Source: Deinococcus aestuarii (GTDB taxonomy: Bacteria; Deinococcota; Deinococci; Deinococcales; Deinococcaceae). Taken from it: a stretch of DNA of 64,000 bases. The stretch lies in NCBI RefSeq assembly GCF_018863415.1, contig NZ_JAHKSN010000012.1, forward strand, positions 1 to 64,000, in the 5' to 3' direction. The notes under the pieces are model-generated. The model saw nothing but the letters and a program-made list of their open reading frames with translations, was not told the DNA's origin and ran no database searches. The position numbers were made by a program, and so were the translations under genes. Shown here in pieces: positions 17,651 to 26,130 of the stretch; the first letter of the stretch is position 1; every line of letters starts with the position of its first letter.

Positions 17651-18766
17651 ATGCTCATCACCCACAACCTCCGCGTCCTCCACGAGGCCAACCCCACCCT
17701 CGCCAGGCTCATCGCCGACCGTCACCTCCTCCCCTGCCCCGGCGAGGTCGTCCACGCCTCGCCAGGCGTCGTCTACCGCTCAGCCCCCGCCCTCCTCGAC
17801 CGCGGCACCGTGTCGGCCCTGAGCGACATCGAGATGCAGCTCGGCCCCGGTATCTTCCCTGCCCACGTGCACGCTCTTCCGCCCGAGGAATATGCGGGCC
17901 TCCTGCTCGGCTCACCGGGGTTTCGGCAGCATGACGACGTGCGCTGCCTGATCGAGCCGCTGACCCAGGCCCTCTCCCTCGACGAGCGTCAGGAGTGGCG
18001 ACAGGCCCTGGTGGCGGCCCTCCTGCGGGAGGCCCGGTCGGACAGCACCCCGCTGCTGCTGCCTCACCCCCCCGCGAGACCCGCCACCTGGCTGCCCGAG
18101 GGCACCCGCCTGGTTCATGGGCGAGCCGGGTGGTTTCTCTGCTTGGCCTTCGAGCTCCCCGACCAGCGTCCCGGGATGACCGTCAACCGCAGCGCGGTGG
18201 GCATCGACGTGGGCCTGCGGACCCTGGCGGTGGCGTCGTACAAGAGCGGCTTGATCCACAGGGCCAGGGGCATCGCGGACGTCCCGCTTGACACCGCCAC
18301 CCTCGCGCACCTGCTGCCCGGACGTCCTGACCTGTGGTTCCGGGCGCAGCTCATGGGAGTGGCCGTTCAGCACGCCGCCGCACGCGCCGAACTGGCCCAG
18401 TTCACGACCCTCCTGTTAGCCGCGGCGAGCACGGTGGGCTACGAACAGCTCACCTACAAGGACACGGACGAGCGGTTCAAACGGCGGTCGCGGCAGTTGG
18501 GTCTGCGGGATTACCTGGCCGTCTGGCTGCCCAGCCGGTTGCGGCAGCAGGGCCTGATCGGTCAGGCAGTCGCGCCGCACCTGTCGAGTGTGATTTGCAA
18601 CCGCACGTACCACGGCGGCACCCGGGACCAGGACCACCTGCACGTCTCCAGCGGGGACCACCACACGGTGGTGGACGCCGACGAGAACGCCGCCAGCAAC
18701 ATCCGGGACTTGGCCCTCGCGCACCTGATTCAGGCCAAGAGTCGCGGCCTCACCCGGGCCTCGTGA
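17651..18766 (+). CDS. Compact TnpB/Cas12-like RuvC protein lacking the zinc finger
   Basis: 371 residues from ATG 17651 (GAGGTG upstream); the frame is open to 17528. The C-terminal half has the RuvC triad in TnpB spacing: GIDVGLRTLAVAS (Asp186), VGYEQLTYKD (Glu265) and VDADENAASNI (Asp342/Asp344). TnpB normally has a CxxC...CxxC zinc finger between the last two motifs; here only one Cys (316) remains. The N-terminal 180 residues are not recognisable as a typical wedge/REC domain. There is no TnpA gene nearby. It may be a domesticated RNA-guided nuclease or binder, or a decaying transposon protein. Confidence 0.8.
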   Translation: MLITHNLRVLHEANPTLARLIADRHLLPCPGEVVHASPGVVYRSAPALLDRGTVSALSDIEMQLGPGIFPAHVHALPPEEYAGLLLGSPGFRQHDDVRCLIEPLTQALSLDERQEWRQALVAALLREARSDSTPLLLPHPPARPATWLPEGTRLVHGRAGWFLCLAFELPDQRPGMTVNRSAVGIDVGLRTLAVASYKSGLIHRARGIADVPLDTATLAHLLPGRPDLWFRAQLMGVAVQHAAARAELAQFTTLLLAAASTVGYEQLTYKDTDERFKRRSRQLGLRDYLAVWLPSRLRQQGLIGQAVAPHLSSVICNRTYHGGTRDQDHLHVSSGDHHTVVDADENAASNIRDLALAHLIQAKSRGLTRAS

Positions 18767-18924
18767 ACGGCTGTTGCAGGAGCCGCGCACCACCAACGGC
18801 GGACTCTCTCATATTTCGCTCGTCGGTACAAAATGCAGTATCAAACGAAATAAAGTCACCCTTTTTGATGTCAGAAAAATGAATTTACTAAAACGGGTGT
18901 AACAATGGTGTTCAGGAGGCAGTC

Positions 18925-19464
18925 ATGACTGACGACAACACCGATGGCCTGTTCCCCGAACTCATTCAAACACTCGAAGGCAGTGACTTCATCCGCGACC
19001 CTCAGGCACACGAAGATGCCGGTGAGGCGTCAGTGCCGGACGACGAGTCGGTGTCCACCTCGACGGAAGACTTACCCGACGGCAACTTCATCCTGCTCAG
19101 CACCCTGCTGCTGCGCGATCTTCCGCCCGCGGAGCGCTCGCTGGTGGTCGAGCACTACGAGGACGGAGTTCGCCGCAGCATCATCCGCAGCGTCCAACTG
19201 GAAGGCACGTCGTTCACGGTCCGGATGCTGGCCGGCGGCCAGACCGGTCGGCGCCGCAGCCTGCAAGACGAGCTGATCCGGCGAACGCCCGAGTTCGAGG
19301 AGTGGCTGCGGGTGCAGCGGACCGAGTCGCTGTACGCGTACCGGGCCGCGACCGGTCGGGCGACGTCCACCCTGGAACGCCTGCGCACCGGCCAGGACGA
19401 TTTCAACAGGCTCGCGGACCTGCGCCGCCAGCTCCTGCGCGGCAAGGGCCGTGGCACCGAATGA
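18925..19464 (+). CDS. Uncharacterised protein, first gene of two-gene unit
   Basis: 179 residues, ATG 18925 with CAGGAGG 7 bp upstream. The first 55 residues are acidic and probably disordered. The rest (LPPAERSLVVEHYEDGVRRSIIRSVQLEG, LRTGQDDFNRLADLRRQLLRGKG) is charged and helical. No family was recognised. It overlaps the next gene by ATGA. An AT-rich stretch at 18820-18905 upstream likely carries its promoter. Confidence 0.7.
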   Translation: MTDDNTDGLFPELIQTLEGSDFIRDPQAHEDAGEASVPDDESVSTSTEDLPDGNFILLSTLLLRDLPPAERSLVVEHYEDGVRRSIIRSVQLEGTSFTVRMLAGGQTGRRRSLQDELIRRTPEFEEWLRVQRTESLYAYRAATGRATSTLERLRTGQDDFNRLADLRRQLLRGKGRGTE

Positions 19465-20768
19465 GTGCACCCACGACGCCGAAGATCGTCGTCGCGGAGG
19501 AGGGCGACGTCGTTCTGCGCCGCCGTACCCACACGGCGTTGCAACAGCTTCATGCCGACGGGGCGTGGCGGGCGGACGAGGTCGCCGCCCACCTCCCCGA
19601 GGCGGCGGACCTGTACGGCGCGGGCCTTCTCGACCGGGCGTCCACCGTCATCGGCACGCTGACACTCCTGACGCCGCGGGGGCAGCGGTTGATCGGCTCC
19701 ACGGCGCGGCAGGCCGGCAGCGTGTCACGGCAACTGGACCGGGCCTACACCCGGCTCGCGCTCAAGGAACTGGGCTGGTCCGTCACGCCGGACGTGCAGT
19801 ACCTGCGGCAGTACGACCGCACGGGGCGGATGACCGCCGTCATGACCCCGTTCGCCGGGGAGGGCGACTCGGGAGCGGCCCTGGTCATCGGCAAGATGCC
19901 CGGAGGGTTCTCGAACACCGGCATCCGGCACCTCATCACCCGCCTGCGGAGCAACGCCCTGCGGCGCGGATTCTGGGTCATCCTCTTGAGCCCGAGTGCC
20001 CGCCGTGGGCAGCAACTCGCCGCCACGCACCCCGCCTGGCTCAAGGTGATTCACGTGGTGCCAAGATTGCCGCAGGCGTCATCTCAGGACGACCTCACCG
20101 TGCCGATTTTTGCGTTTAAGGGGCCCGGGGACGACCCGGTCATCGTTCCCGAGACGGAACAGTTGACTCTGGAGCGGCTGGCCGCACGTGGGCATTACTA
20201 CGGCCCCCTGTGGGTGTCGGTCCTGAGTCGGCCCCGCGCCGCCCGTGTCGCCGCTTTCCGGCAAGCCCTGGCGGTCGACCGGGTCATCAGTGGGCATCAA
20301 CTGTTCCGCCTGTACGGGCTGGAACCGTCCGACGTCCACGACGTTCACCACGTGGACACTCAGCTCAAACCTGTCCACAGTGACGCTGCGCAGGTCGTCC
20401 ACGCGCGCTTCTACGTGAGCGACAGACGCCTCATCCAACGCGACGTGACCTTCCTGTCGCATGCGGCGGGCGTGGCGGAAATGCGCGTCCTGCTGAACGT
20501 GCCGCCGGACCCCTCGCGCTGGCTCACGGGGGTCGCCCTGGGCCGCCGCGAATTCTGCAAACCCGATGCCGTGCTCGTCACCGAGTTCGGCAGGACGGCG
20601 GTGGAGTACGACACCGGGTCGTACACCCGCTCGGTCATCGCGGACAAGCTCGGCGCCTTCCGGGACCAGAGCTACGAGGACGTCATCTGGGGCGTCCCGG
20701 GGGAAGCCCGGCGGGAGCGGTTGGCACAGGAGTGGGACTTGCGGGTCCTGCTCACGCGGTGGTTCTGA
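19461..20768 (+). CDS. Replication-relaxation-like protein with PD-(D/E)XK-like C-terminus
   Basis: 435 residues from ATG 19461 (ATGA overlap with the preceding gene). The N-terminal 100 residues look like winged-helix DNA-binding segments. The C-terminal part, with KPDAVLVTEFG, AVEYDTGSYT and then DKLGAF, matches the pattern PDA..vEyD.G.....K seen in replication-relaxation family proteins (PF13814) and reminiscent of the restriction-endonuclease fold. Such proteins occur on plasmids and integrative elements beside transfer or replication genes. Assignment is by motif impression only. Confidence 0.6.
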   Translation: MSAPTTPKIVVAEEGDVVLRRRTHTALQQLHADGAWRADEVAAHLPEAADLYGAGLLDRASTVIGTLTLLTPRGQRLIGSTARQAGSVSRQLDRAYTRLALKELGWSVTPDVQYLRQYDRTGRMTAVMTPFAGEGDSGAALVIGKMPGGFSNTGIRHLITRLRSNALRRGFWVILLSPSARRGQQLAATHPAWLKVIHVVPRLPQASSQDDLTVPIFAFKGPGDDPVIVPETEQLTLERLAARGHYYGPLWVSVLSRPRAARVAAFRQALAVDRVISGHQLFRLYGLEPSDVHDVHHVDTQLKPVHSDAAQVVHARFYVSDRRLIQRDVTFLSHAAGVAEMRVLLNVPPDPSRWLTGVALGRREFCKPDAVLVTEFGRTAVEYDTGSYTRSVIADKLGAFRDQSYEDVIWGVPGEARRERLAQEWDLRVLLTRWF

Positions 20769-21366
20769 CCGCCCGATCCCGTCATGGTCTGCCCACCGTC
20801 GTCGCGGCCACGCGGTGGCGGTGGTGTCATGAGGAGGCGACCTCGTAAGGCCCGTCTTGCACCATATGAGGCGGGACCGGGCCAAAAGTGCCTCATCGTA
20901 AATACCTTATAGGCCGTTTCGGGCGCCGGACGGCCCCTGTGGATACCAGCCGTCCGGACACCCGAAACGGCAGGGGAATGCGGTGAACCGCATGGCCCGG
21001 GGCGGGGGCAAGGGCGTCGGCGTTGAGACCTGCGTCCCTGCGAGGCATGCCCGGGGGCCAGGGGGCCACGGCGCGGGCTCGCTTGCTGCCGCAACCTCCT
21101 TGTCCTCGCGCCTTCCGATCCATGTGGCTTGATGTCGTCTTCGGTAGACCAGACCACCGGTCTGAGCAGGTTCGTGCCACTGCCCGCCGGTTGCTGAACC
21201 CTCGAAGAGGACCTTTCACCATGCGCCACTTTCCCTTTCCTCATCCGTTGTCGGAAAGACCGCCCTCACCCGCCTGCGGCGGGTCGGCTGCTCCGGTTCC
21301 TTGTCGGAAGCCGTTCCTGCGGACCGACATGGCGAGGAGAATCATGATCAAGTCGAGGTTGCGTTG
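20769..21366. other. 598-bp gap without a clear gene
   Basis: Open frames here are short and mutually overlapping, with no convincing protein. The notable content is a large imperfect hairpin at 20913-20971 and a short ACCCGCC-TGC-GGCGGGT stem-loop at 21268-21284. A possible 48-residue frame from 21221 (GAGG upstream) is not protein-like. Confidence 0.45.
20913..20971. repeat. Long inverted repeat, 22-bp arms
   Basis: GCCGTTTCGGG..CCGGACGGC (20913-20934) is complementary to GCCGTCCGG..CCCGAAACGGC (20949-20971) apart from a small internal bulge, with a 14-base loop. No T-run follows on either strand, so an intrinsic terminator is unlikely. It could be a recombination or replication site or a structured RNA. 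Confidence 0.75.
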
Positions 21367-21897
21367 ATGTCCCGAGTTCACGCCCGCTTCCTGGGCCTGC
21401 TGGCCCAGCCCGTCTCGCCGCCCGTGAACTCCCCGCTCACCCGTAGTGTCCACGTCCACCAACGGGCCAGGGCCACCCTCCAGGCTCAGCTCGCCGCGAG
21501 TGGGCGGTGGCGGGGCGGCCTGCTGTTTGGGCACGCCGAAGATGACGTTCTCCATGTTCACTTCGCCGCTCCCCAGGGGTACGCCTGGTGGCCCACGTGC
21601 CAGACGCCCCTCCAGGTCGATCCGCACTACGCCCTGGGGTGGGCCGACGCCCTGGCCGCGGCTAGCGAGCAGCCCGTGGACTGGGTGGGCAGTTGGATCA
21701 TGTACCCGGACAGCCAGTTGGGCGGTATCGAGGCCGATCTGGTCTGGCTCCACGCGGGCCGAACTACCGCGCTGGTTGACGACCTGCACCTGCTGATGAG
21801 CGTGGGATGGTCGGACGGTCGCCTGAGCGCGACCGCGTACCGCCCGATGGATGGAGAGTTGGAAACACTGGAGGTGGAGTGGCTCCCGGCGCCGTGA
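21367..21897 (+). CDS. Uncharacterised protein, possibly a degenerate JAB/MPN fold
   Basis: 176 residues from ATG 21367. The segment GGLLFGHAEDDVLHVHFAAP resembles the first strands of JAB/MPN proteins (GGLLFG). Later WVGSWIMYPDSQ...EAD lines up with the JAMM pattern VGWYHSHP..S..D, but the two zinc-binding His are replaced (IMYP), so metalloprotease activity would be lost. This likeness is tentative. It is a stand-alone gene between two gaps. Confidence 0.6.
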   Translation: MSRVHARFLGLLAQPVSPPVNSPLTRSVHVHQRARATLQAQLAASGRWRGGLLFGHAEDDVLHVHFAAPQGYAWWPTCQTPLQVDPHYALGWADALAAASEQPVDWVGSWIMYPDSQLGGIEADLVWLHAGRTTALVDDLHLLMSVGWSDGRLSATAYRPMDGELETLEVEWLPAP

Positions 21898-22248
21898 ACA
21901 GCAGAAGCCGGCGCATCGCCGCCCCTGGCGAGCTGGGCAGAAGTGCGGAGGCCCAGGCTTACAGCTCGCCGAAGTCCAGCGGTGACCCGGGGTGATGGGC
22001 AGTGTCCAGCGTCCGGTAGGGGACAGGTTATGCCGCTCCCGGGACGGCGGGGCCGGAGAGGTTGAGCGAGGCGCGTCATCACATCCCCCGAAGCCCACTG
22101 AGACCGTAAGCAGACTGGGGTAGCACCCCTTCACCCAGAGGGTTTTGGGTGCAGTGGGGGGAACATCTGACCAGGGTGAGTTGCTCGGACGCTCGAAGCC
22201 CGATCAACCGTCGCGGCATGAGCCGTCCGCAGCGAAAGGAATCAAGAC
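21898..22248. other. Gap holding the promoter region of the HEAAH gene
   Basis: No gene-like frame. A short CACCCA/TGGGTG stem-loop lies near 22131-22152. The end of the gap contains the GAAAGGA ribosome-binding site (about 22236) for the gene at 22249. Confidence 0.4.
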
Positions 22249-23106
22249 ATGTCACAAGTAGACCGTCCCTACAGCGTTGTCCTTCAGAATTTTGATCTGT
22301 CTCCTGGCAACTCGGCTATTGTCCAGAATGAGTCTTACCGAGTTGACCTTCTCAGGGCGAGTAACGTCTTCCTGAAAGAGCCGCTGGTTCAGGCCTTGGG
22401 CGATCACGAAGTTGTCGAGAAGCTCCAGCATCTGTCGCAACAGCCAAGCCTCACGACAACGGATGCTGCGGACAGCCTGAGGTGTATCGAGGCGGTGCAA
22501 GTCGCCCTGCACGAAGCGGCTCACCATGCCGCGGCGTTCGCCGTGACCCGGGCCGAGGATGTGCTCCTCAAGGGCGTCTTCCTGGAACAGGCCGTCAAGG
22601 AGGCGCGGGCCAAGTCTTCCAAGAAAGTTCTCAAATACTTTGACGTAAGTGCACAGCTTTATGTCCTCACTGCCCCAACTGCCTTCGAGGTGCTTGCGAA
22701 AATCAACTTCGACAAGGGCACTCATGTTGTAGGTATAAATGCGTATCGACTCGATGAACGAGATATTGAAGATCTTATAAATACCAGCCATCAGTCGTGG
22801 CTTGAAGACGGCAACATTTATCATGAGGGTGAGCGTGCCTACGATAGGGTTTGCCGACTCCTGCAAGAGCACCGCGCAGCCCTGGAACCCGCCGTCGTGG
22901 CGGGTGCACGGCTGGCGCTCAGCATGCTCAGTGAAGGTCGGACCAGCGTCGCAGGGGATCAACTCGACGACGCTATGGCGCCCTTCTTAACCCGTGGCCA
23001 GTGGTCTGAGATCGTTCTCGAAGACCCGGAGATGCCTCCACGCATCCGGCAGATAAAGGTGCATGAGCGGGAGTCCGCACGGCGCGGAGAGCCTGACGTC
23101 CTGTGA
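22249..23106 (+). CDS. Putative zinc metallopeptidase with HEAAH motif
   Basis: 285 residues, ATG 22249, AAGGA upstream. ALHEAAHHAAAF contains His88-Glu89-x-x-His92, the HExxH zinc site in a form close to FtsH-type M41 peptidases (HEAGH). No ATPase domain or membrane segment is present. The second half has a mixed composition with a charged C-terminus. It is followed 141 bp later, on the same strand, by a DUF4062 gene. Inference: the pair forms a sensor-effector unit, where the peptidase may act on or be triggered by its partner. Confidence 0.7.
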   Translation: MSQVDRPYSVVLQNFDLSPGNSAIVQNESYRVDLLRASNVFLKEPLVQALGDHEVVEKLQHLSQQPSLTTTDAADSLRCIEAVQVALHEAAHHAAAFAVTRAEDVLLKGVFLEQAVKEARAKSSKKVLKYFDVSAQLYVLTAPTAFEVLAKINFDKGTHVVGINAYRLDERDIEDLINTSHQSWLEDGNIYHEGERAYDRVCRLLQEHRAALEPAVVAGARLALSMLSEGRTSVAGDQLDDAMAPFLTRGQWSEIVLEDPEMPPRIRQIKVHERESARRGEPDVL

Positions 23107-23236
23107 GGCGCTTCCACACGCTCCCGCCCAGGTGACGTGACCCGCAGGCCGTGTGCCTCTTCTCGTGTGGCACCGGCCTCACGCCTGCGGAGGTGCTCCC
23201 GTTCGCGGAGCAAATACGTGCACAACATAATATAGG

Positions 23237-23242
23237 TAGACT
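23237..23242 (+). promoter_or_regulatory. -10 box for leaderless DUF4062 mRNA
   Basis: TAGACT ends 5 bp before the ATG at 23248. The same hexamer with the same spacing class precedes several chromosomal genes in the window (for example 42540, 53590), so this island gene uses a host-type leaderless promoter. Confidence 0.55.
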
Positions 23243-23247
23243 GGGGC

Positions 23248-24498
23248 ATGTCCTTGCCTCAGCCACTCTTGCTAGACCTGGTGTCCCCATTGCCCAGCCT
23301 CGACGAGACCCAACTGCGTGCCTGGGCCCGTGGACGCACGGTGATGATCTCGTCCACGATGCGGGACTTGATGCCCGAACGGGACGCCGTCGCCCAGACC
23401 GTCGCCGACTTCGGCGCCACGCCGAGGTACTTCGAGGAGTTCTCCTCGCCGGGCGATCCGGCACAGGTGTACCACCCAGAAGTGGGGCGCGCGGACGTGT
23501 ACCTCTTCATCGCGGGTGAGAGGTACGGTGCCCCGGTGGCCAGCGATCCGCAAGGGCGCAGCGCCACCCACCTGGAGTACGACACCGCGTATGCCAGCTA
23601 CAAGCCGGTGCTGGCCTACAACAAGCTCGGGGTCGAGCGGGAACCGGCGATGCAGTCCCTCGTCTCGCAGCTCGAAGGGGTCCACACCGTGGCCCGCTTC
23701 GGCACCATCAACGAGCTGAAACGAGCGGTGCGCGAGGGCCTGACACGGCTGGCGGAGGCCGATTCCACCACCTGGGTCAAGCTGGACCAGACTGTCTTTC
23801 CGGTGAGCAAAGTGACTCTGCCCCCGGCCACGGGGAATGCGTGGGACCCCCAGCGTCAGCGCCGAAGCGTCACCCTGGAGGCCAGCCTGCGCGACCGGCA
23901 GATCCTGGCTGCGCTGGGAGACTCCTTTCACGCGCGGCCACTCACCCTCGCCCGAGAGGTGTTCGACGCCGAGCAGGTGCGGGTGCACGAGGACCGTGCC
24001 AGCCGGTACGCCGTGACCCAGCGGATCGAGGCCAACCTGCGCCCGGCCTCCGCGAGTGTCCTGACGATCATCCCCATCGCCAACGGGGAGAGCGGCGAGG
24101 AACAGCTGGAAGCGGCCATGGATTCCCTGCTGTTCGGCAAGCCCGTGCCCGAAAGGCGAGGCGGCGGTGGGCTCAGCTTCCTGCGGGCCCTGAGCCCGGT
24201 CGGTCCCCGCCTGGCCCAGCTCCACCGGCAACTCGCGGCCCACCACCGCGAGGCGGAACTGTTCGTGCCGATGGCCGAACTGCTGCTCACCGACCGTCTG
24301 CTACGGGGCACGCCGCAGGACCCGGCGCCCCTCACCGCCCTGGAACAACTCTTCGTGTCCCCCGTGGTTCAGGACCGCCTGTTCGTTCGGGTGGTGGGGG
24401 TGCACGTGGGGGGGAACTTCGGTGGAAGCCACCGGGTCACGCGCGAGGGCCACATCAACCTCCGCGGGCCGGTGTCGGCGGGGATCGACGGTTGGTGA
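23248..24498 (+). CDS. DUF4062 domain protein, putative immune effector/sensor
   Basis: 416 residues, ATG 23248. Residues 30-105 fit DUF4062: VMISSTMRDLMPERDAV, VYHPEVGRADVYLFIAGERYG and SATHLEYDTA. DUF4062 has a TIR/flavodoxin-like fold and is common at the N-terminus of NTPase-type defence proteins. Here no NTPase P-loop follows; the remaining 300 residues are unassigned. The gene has its own leaderless-type promoter behind the HEAAH peptidase gene. Confidence 0.8.
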   Translation: MSLPQPLLLDLVSPLPSLDETQLRAWARGRTVMISSTMRDLMPERDAVAQTVADFGATPRYFEEFSSPGDPAQVYHPEVGRADVYLFIAGERYGAPVASDPQGRSATHLEYDTAYASYKPVLAYNKLGVEREPAMQSLVSQLEGVHTVARFGTINELKRAVREGLTRLAEADSTTWVKLDQTVFPVSKVTLPPATGNAWDPQRQRRSVTLEASLRDRQILAALGDSFHARPLTLAREVFDAEQVRVHEDRASRYAVTQRIEANLRPASASVLTIIPIANGESGEEQLEAAMDSLLFGKPVPERRGGGGLSFLRALSPVGPRLAQLHRQLAAHHREAELFVPMAELLLTDRLLRGTPQDPAPLTALEQLFVSPVVQDRLFVRVVGVHVGGNFGGSHRVTREGHINLRGPVSAGIDGW

Positions 24499-24547
24499 GG
24501 GCACCGGGGGGACGCAACTGCCTCCTCGCCCGGTCCTGTAACCTGTC

Positions 24548-24757
24548 ATGCTGCCCCGTGTGACTGACCACGACCATCACGCCGCCGCCAACGCCGAGCA
24601 GGTGCGCCTGCTGCGGGAGGAGCTGGAGGCGAGGCTGGACGGACAGAACCGGTGGTCACCGGATCGCCTCATCCGGTCCTGTGCTGCCGCGCTGGTGAGG
24701 GCCAGTGCGGTCCTGAGGTCACCGCGTGCCTCAAGCCGGGAAACGCGTCAGCGGTAG
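24548..24757 (+). CDS. Small hypothetical protein
   Basis: 69 residues from ATG 24548. It is polar and helical (AEQVRLLREELEARLDGQNRW). There is no clear ribosome-binding site. It lies between the DUF4062 gene and a convergent XRE gene. It may be real, but composition alone is weak support. Confidence 0.35.
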   Translation: MLPRVTDHDHHAAANAEQVRLLREELEARLDGQNRWSPDRLIRSCAAALVRASAVLRSPRASSRETRQR

Positions 24758-24766
24758 GACGGTGCC

Positions 24767-25042
24767 CTACAGCAACTCCCTGAGCGGCACACCCACCCCT
24801 GCCGCGAGCAGGTGCATGTTGTCCACGCTGATATTGCGGCGGCCCACCTCGACCTGGGCGATGTAAGACCACGTGATCCCACTCGTTTCGGCTAGGTCCT
24901 CCAACGTCATGCCCTGCTTCTGCCGTTCCTCACGGAGCCGCCGCCCGAAGGTCAACCTCGACTCCGTCGGGCCCTTGTCCGTTTTCGCCACCGTCCTAGG
25001 GTGGCGAGCCCCCTTTCCGGGGAGCCATTCAGTTAAAGCCAT
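24767..25042 (-). CDS. XRE-family HTH regulator
   Basis: 91 residues if started at the ATG at 25042; another ATG at 25057 would add five residues. FGRRLREERQKQGMTLEDLAETSGITWSYIAQVEVGRRNIS is a classic lambda-repressor HTH. The frame stays open far upstream, but that would run antisense through the next gene. The start region has the tandem repeat ATGGCTTTAA. It is divergent from a secreted-protein gene, which it may control. Confidence 0.82.
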   Translation of the reverse strand: MALTEWLPGKGARHPRTVAKTDKGPTESRLTFGRRLREERQKQGMTLEDLAETSGITWSYIAQVEVGRRNISVDNMHLLAAGVGVPLRELL

Positions 25043-25093
25043 ATCACTTAAAGCCATGTATGCTGGAGGCGTTCCCTCGGAGGTGCCGCATCC

Positions 25094-25729
25094 ATGCAAA
25101 AGACAGTCCTGGCCGCCCTTCTCGCTCTTTCCACCGCTCAAGCGGCCCTGCCGCCCGCCGACTGTAAGAGCCTGCTCCTCGGGGACAGCAACATGGTTCG
25201 CTACACGTCCGCCGCGACGTTTCCCAACGAGCCGCAGCAGGTGACCGTGTGGTTTGACGAGGCCACCGGGCCCACCAAGTTCTGCGGGTTCACGTTCACC
25301 CCGACCCAGAAGGGCCAGGTCGTGACCGCGACGGCGCCCAACTTGGCGGCGTTCTCGAACGTCTTCCGGGAAAACTACAGGAACACGCAGCGGATCATGT
25401 TCGAGAACATGTACCGGGACACCAGTGCGGGAACGGCCAACCCGACCTCGAATGCCGTGTTCGACCCCCGGAACTACCAGTTGACCTACGAGGCTCCCGG
25501 CTACAACGGGATTCCGTTCACCGTTGGCGCGAAGATCGACAACGGTGCCCTTCAGCCGTTGTACTACAACGGCAAGGCGAGCGCGATCCGGGTGCCACGG
25601 TCGGCCCGGACCATCGATATCTACGCCAAGGTGGGGACGGACATCGCCACCCACTGGCAGCGTGTGAGCATCAACCTGCCCCGGGCGACCGTCACGATCT
25701 ACAAGAAGGCTACCTTCCCGGCGAAGTGA
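25094..25729 (+). CDS. Secreted protein of unknown function
   Basis: 211 residues. MQKTVLAALLALSTAQA is a typical signal peptide with an AQA cleavage site. The mature part is rich in aromatic and polar residues with strand-like segments and ends VTIYKKATFPAK. Two Cys (at about 24 and 58) could form a disulfide. No family was recognised. It is a stand-alone gene divergent from the XRE regulator. Confidence 0.75.
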   Translation: MQKTVLAALLALSTAQAALPPADCKSLLLGDSNMVRYTSAATFPNEPQQVTVWFDEATGPTKFCGFTFTPTQKGQVVTATAPNLAAFSNVFRENYRNTQRIMFENMYRDTSAGTANPTSNAVFDPRNYQLTYEAPGYNGIPFTVGAKIDNGALQPLYYNGKASAIRVPRSARTIDIYAKVGTDIATHWQRVSINLPRATVTIYKKATFPAK

Positions 25730-26130
25730 CTCGGGTCGGGTTCGCCCGGCTCGTCCGGTGCGCCCTCCCGCAGGAAACGCGAAGGATCGCTGCCGGGGAC
25801 CCGCCCTGTAACTTCCGCCCGACGATGCTGGCGCAACCCCCGATACCCGTTCGGGGGTTGTTCACGTCCTGGGACGTTCCCGCCTGAGATTGGCCCGGCG
25901 GCGGAAGCCCGGGGCGCTTCTCGGCAGATGGGTCCGGGCGTGAGCTGGAACGACACTCGGCCCCGCCAGGCGAAGTGGGTCTCCCAGAGTGGTCAAGGTG
26001 GGCTGCCGCGAGGCGGGTGCTGTTCACCCACCTCCTGCCTTGATCCCCGGGGAACTGCCCTTCACCCACCTGCGGCGGGTCCGCAGGTGAAGCTTCCCTC
26101 CGGGAGACACCACCGTGGTTCGAGGTCCTC
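25730..26130. other. Gap with two strong hairpins
   Basis: No gene-like frame. A perfect 10-bp stem CAACCCCCGA/TCGGGGGTTG lies at 25834-25860 and a perfect 9-bp stem CACCTGCGG/CCGCAGGTG at 26067-26089. The first may end transcription of the secreted-protein gene although no T-run follows; the second sits 41 bp before the next gene. Confidence 0.5.

Noticed and set aside
25043..25654. Long upstream extension of the XRE gene frame
   Set aside because: It would run antisense through the secreted-protein gene, whose signal peptide and composition are convincing.
25834..25860. Intrinsic terminator
   Set aside because: The 10-bp stem is perfect, but no T-run follows on either strand, so it is only mentioned as a hairpin.
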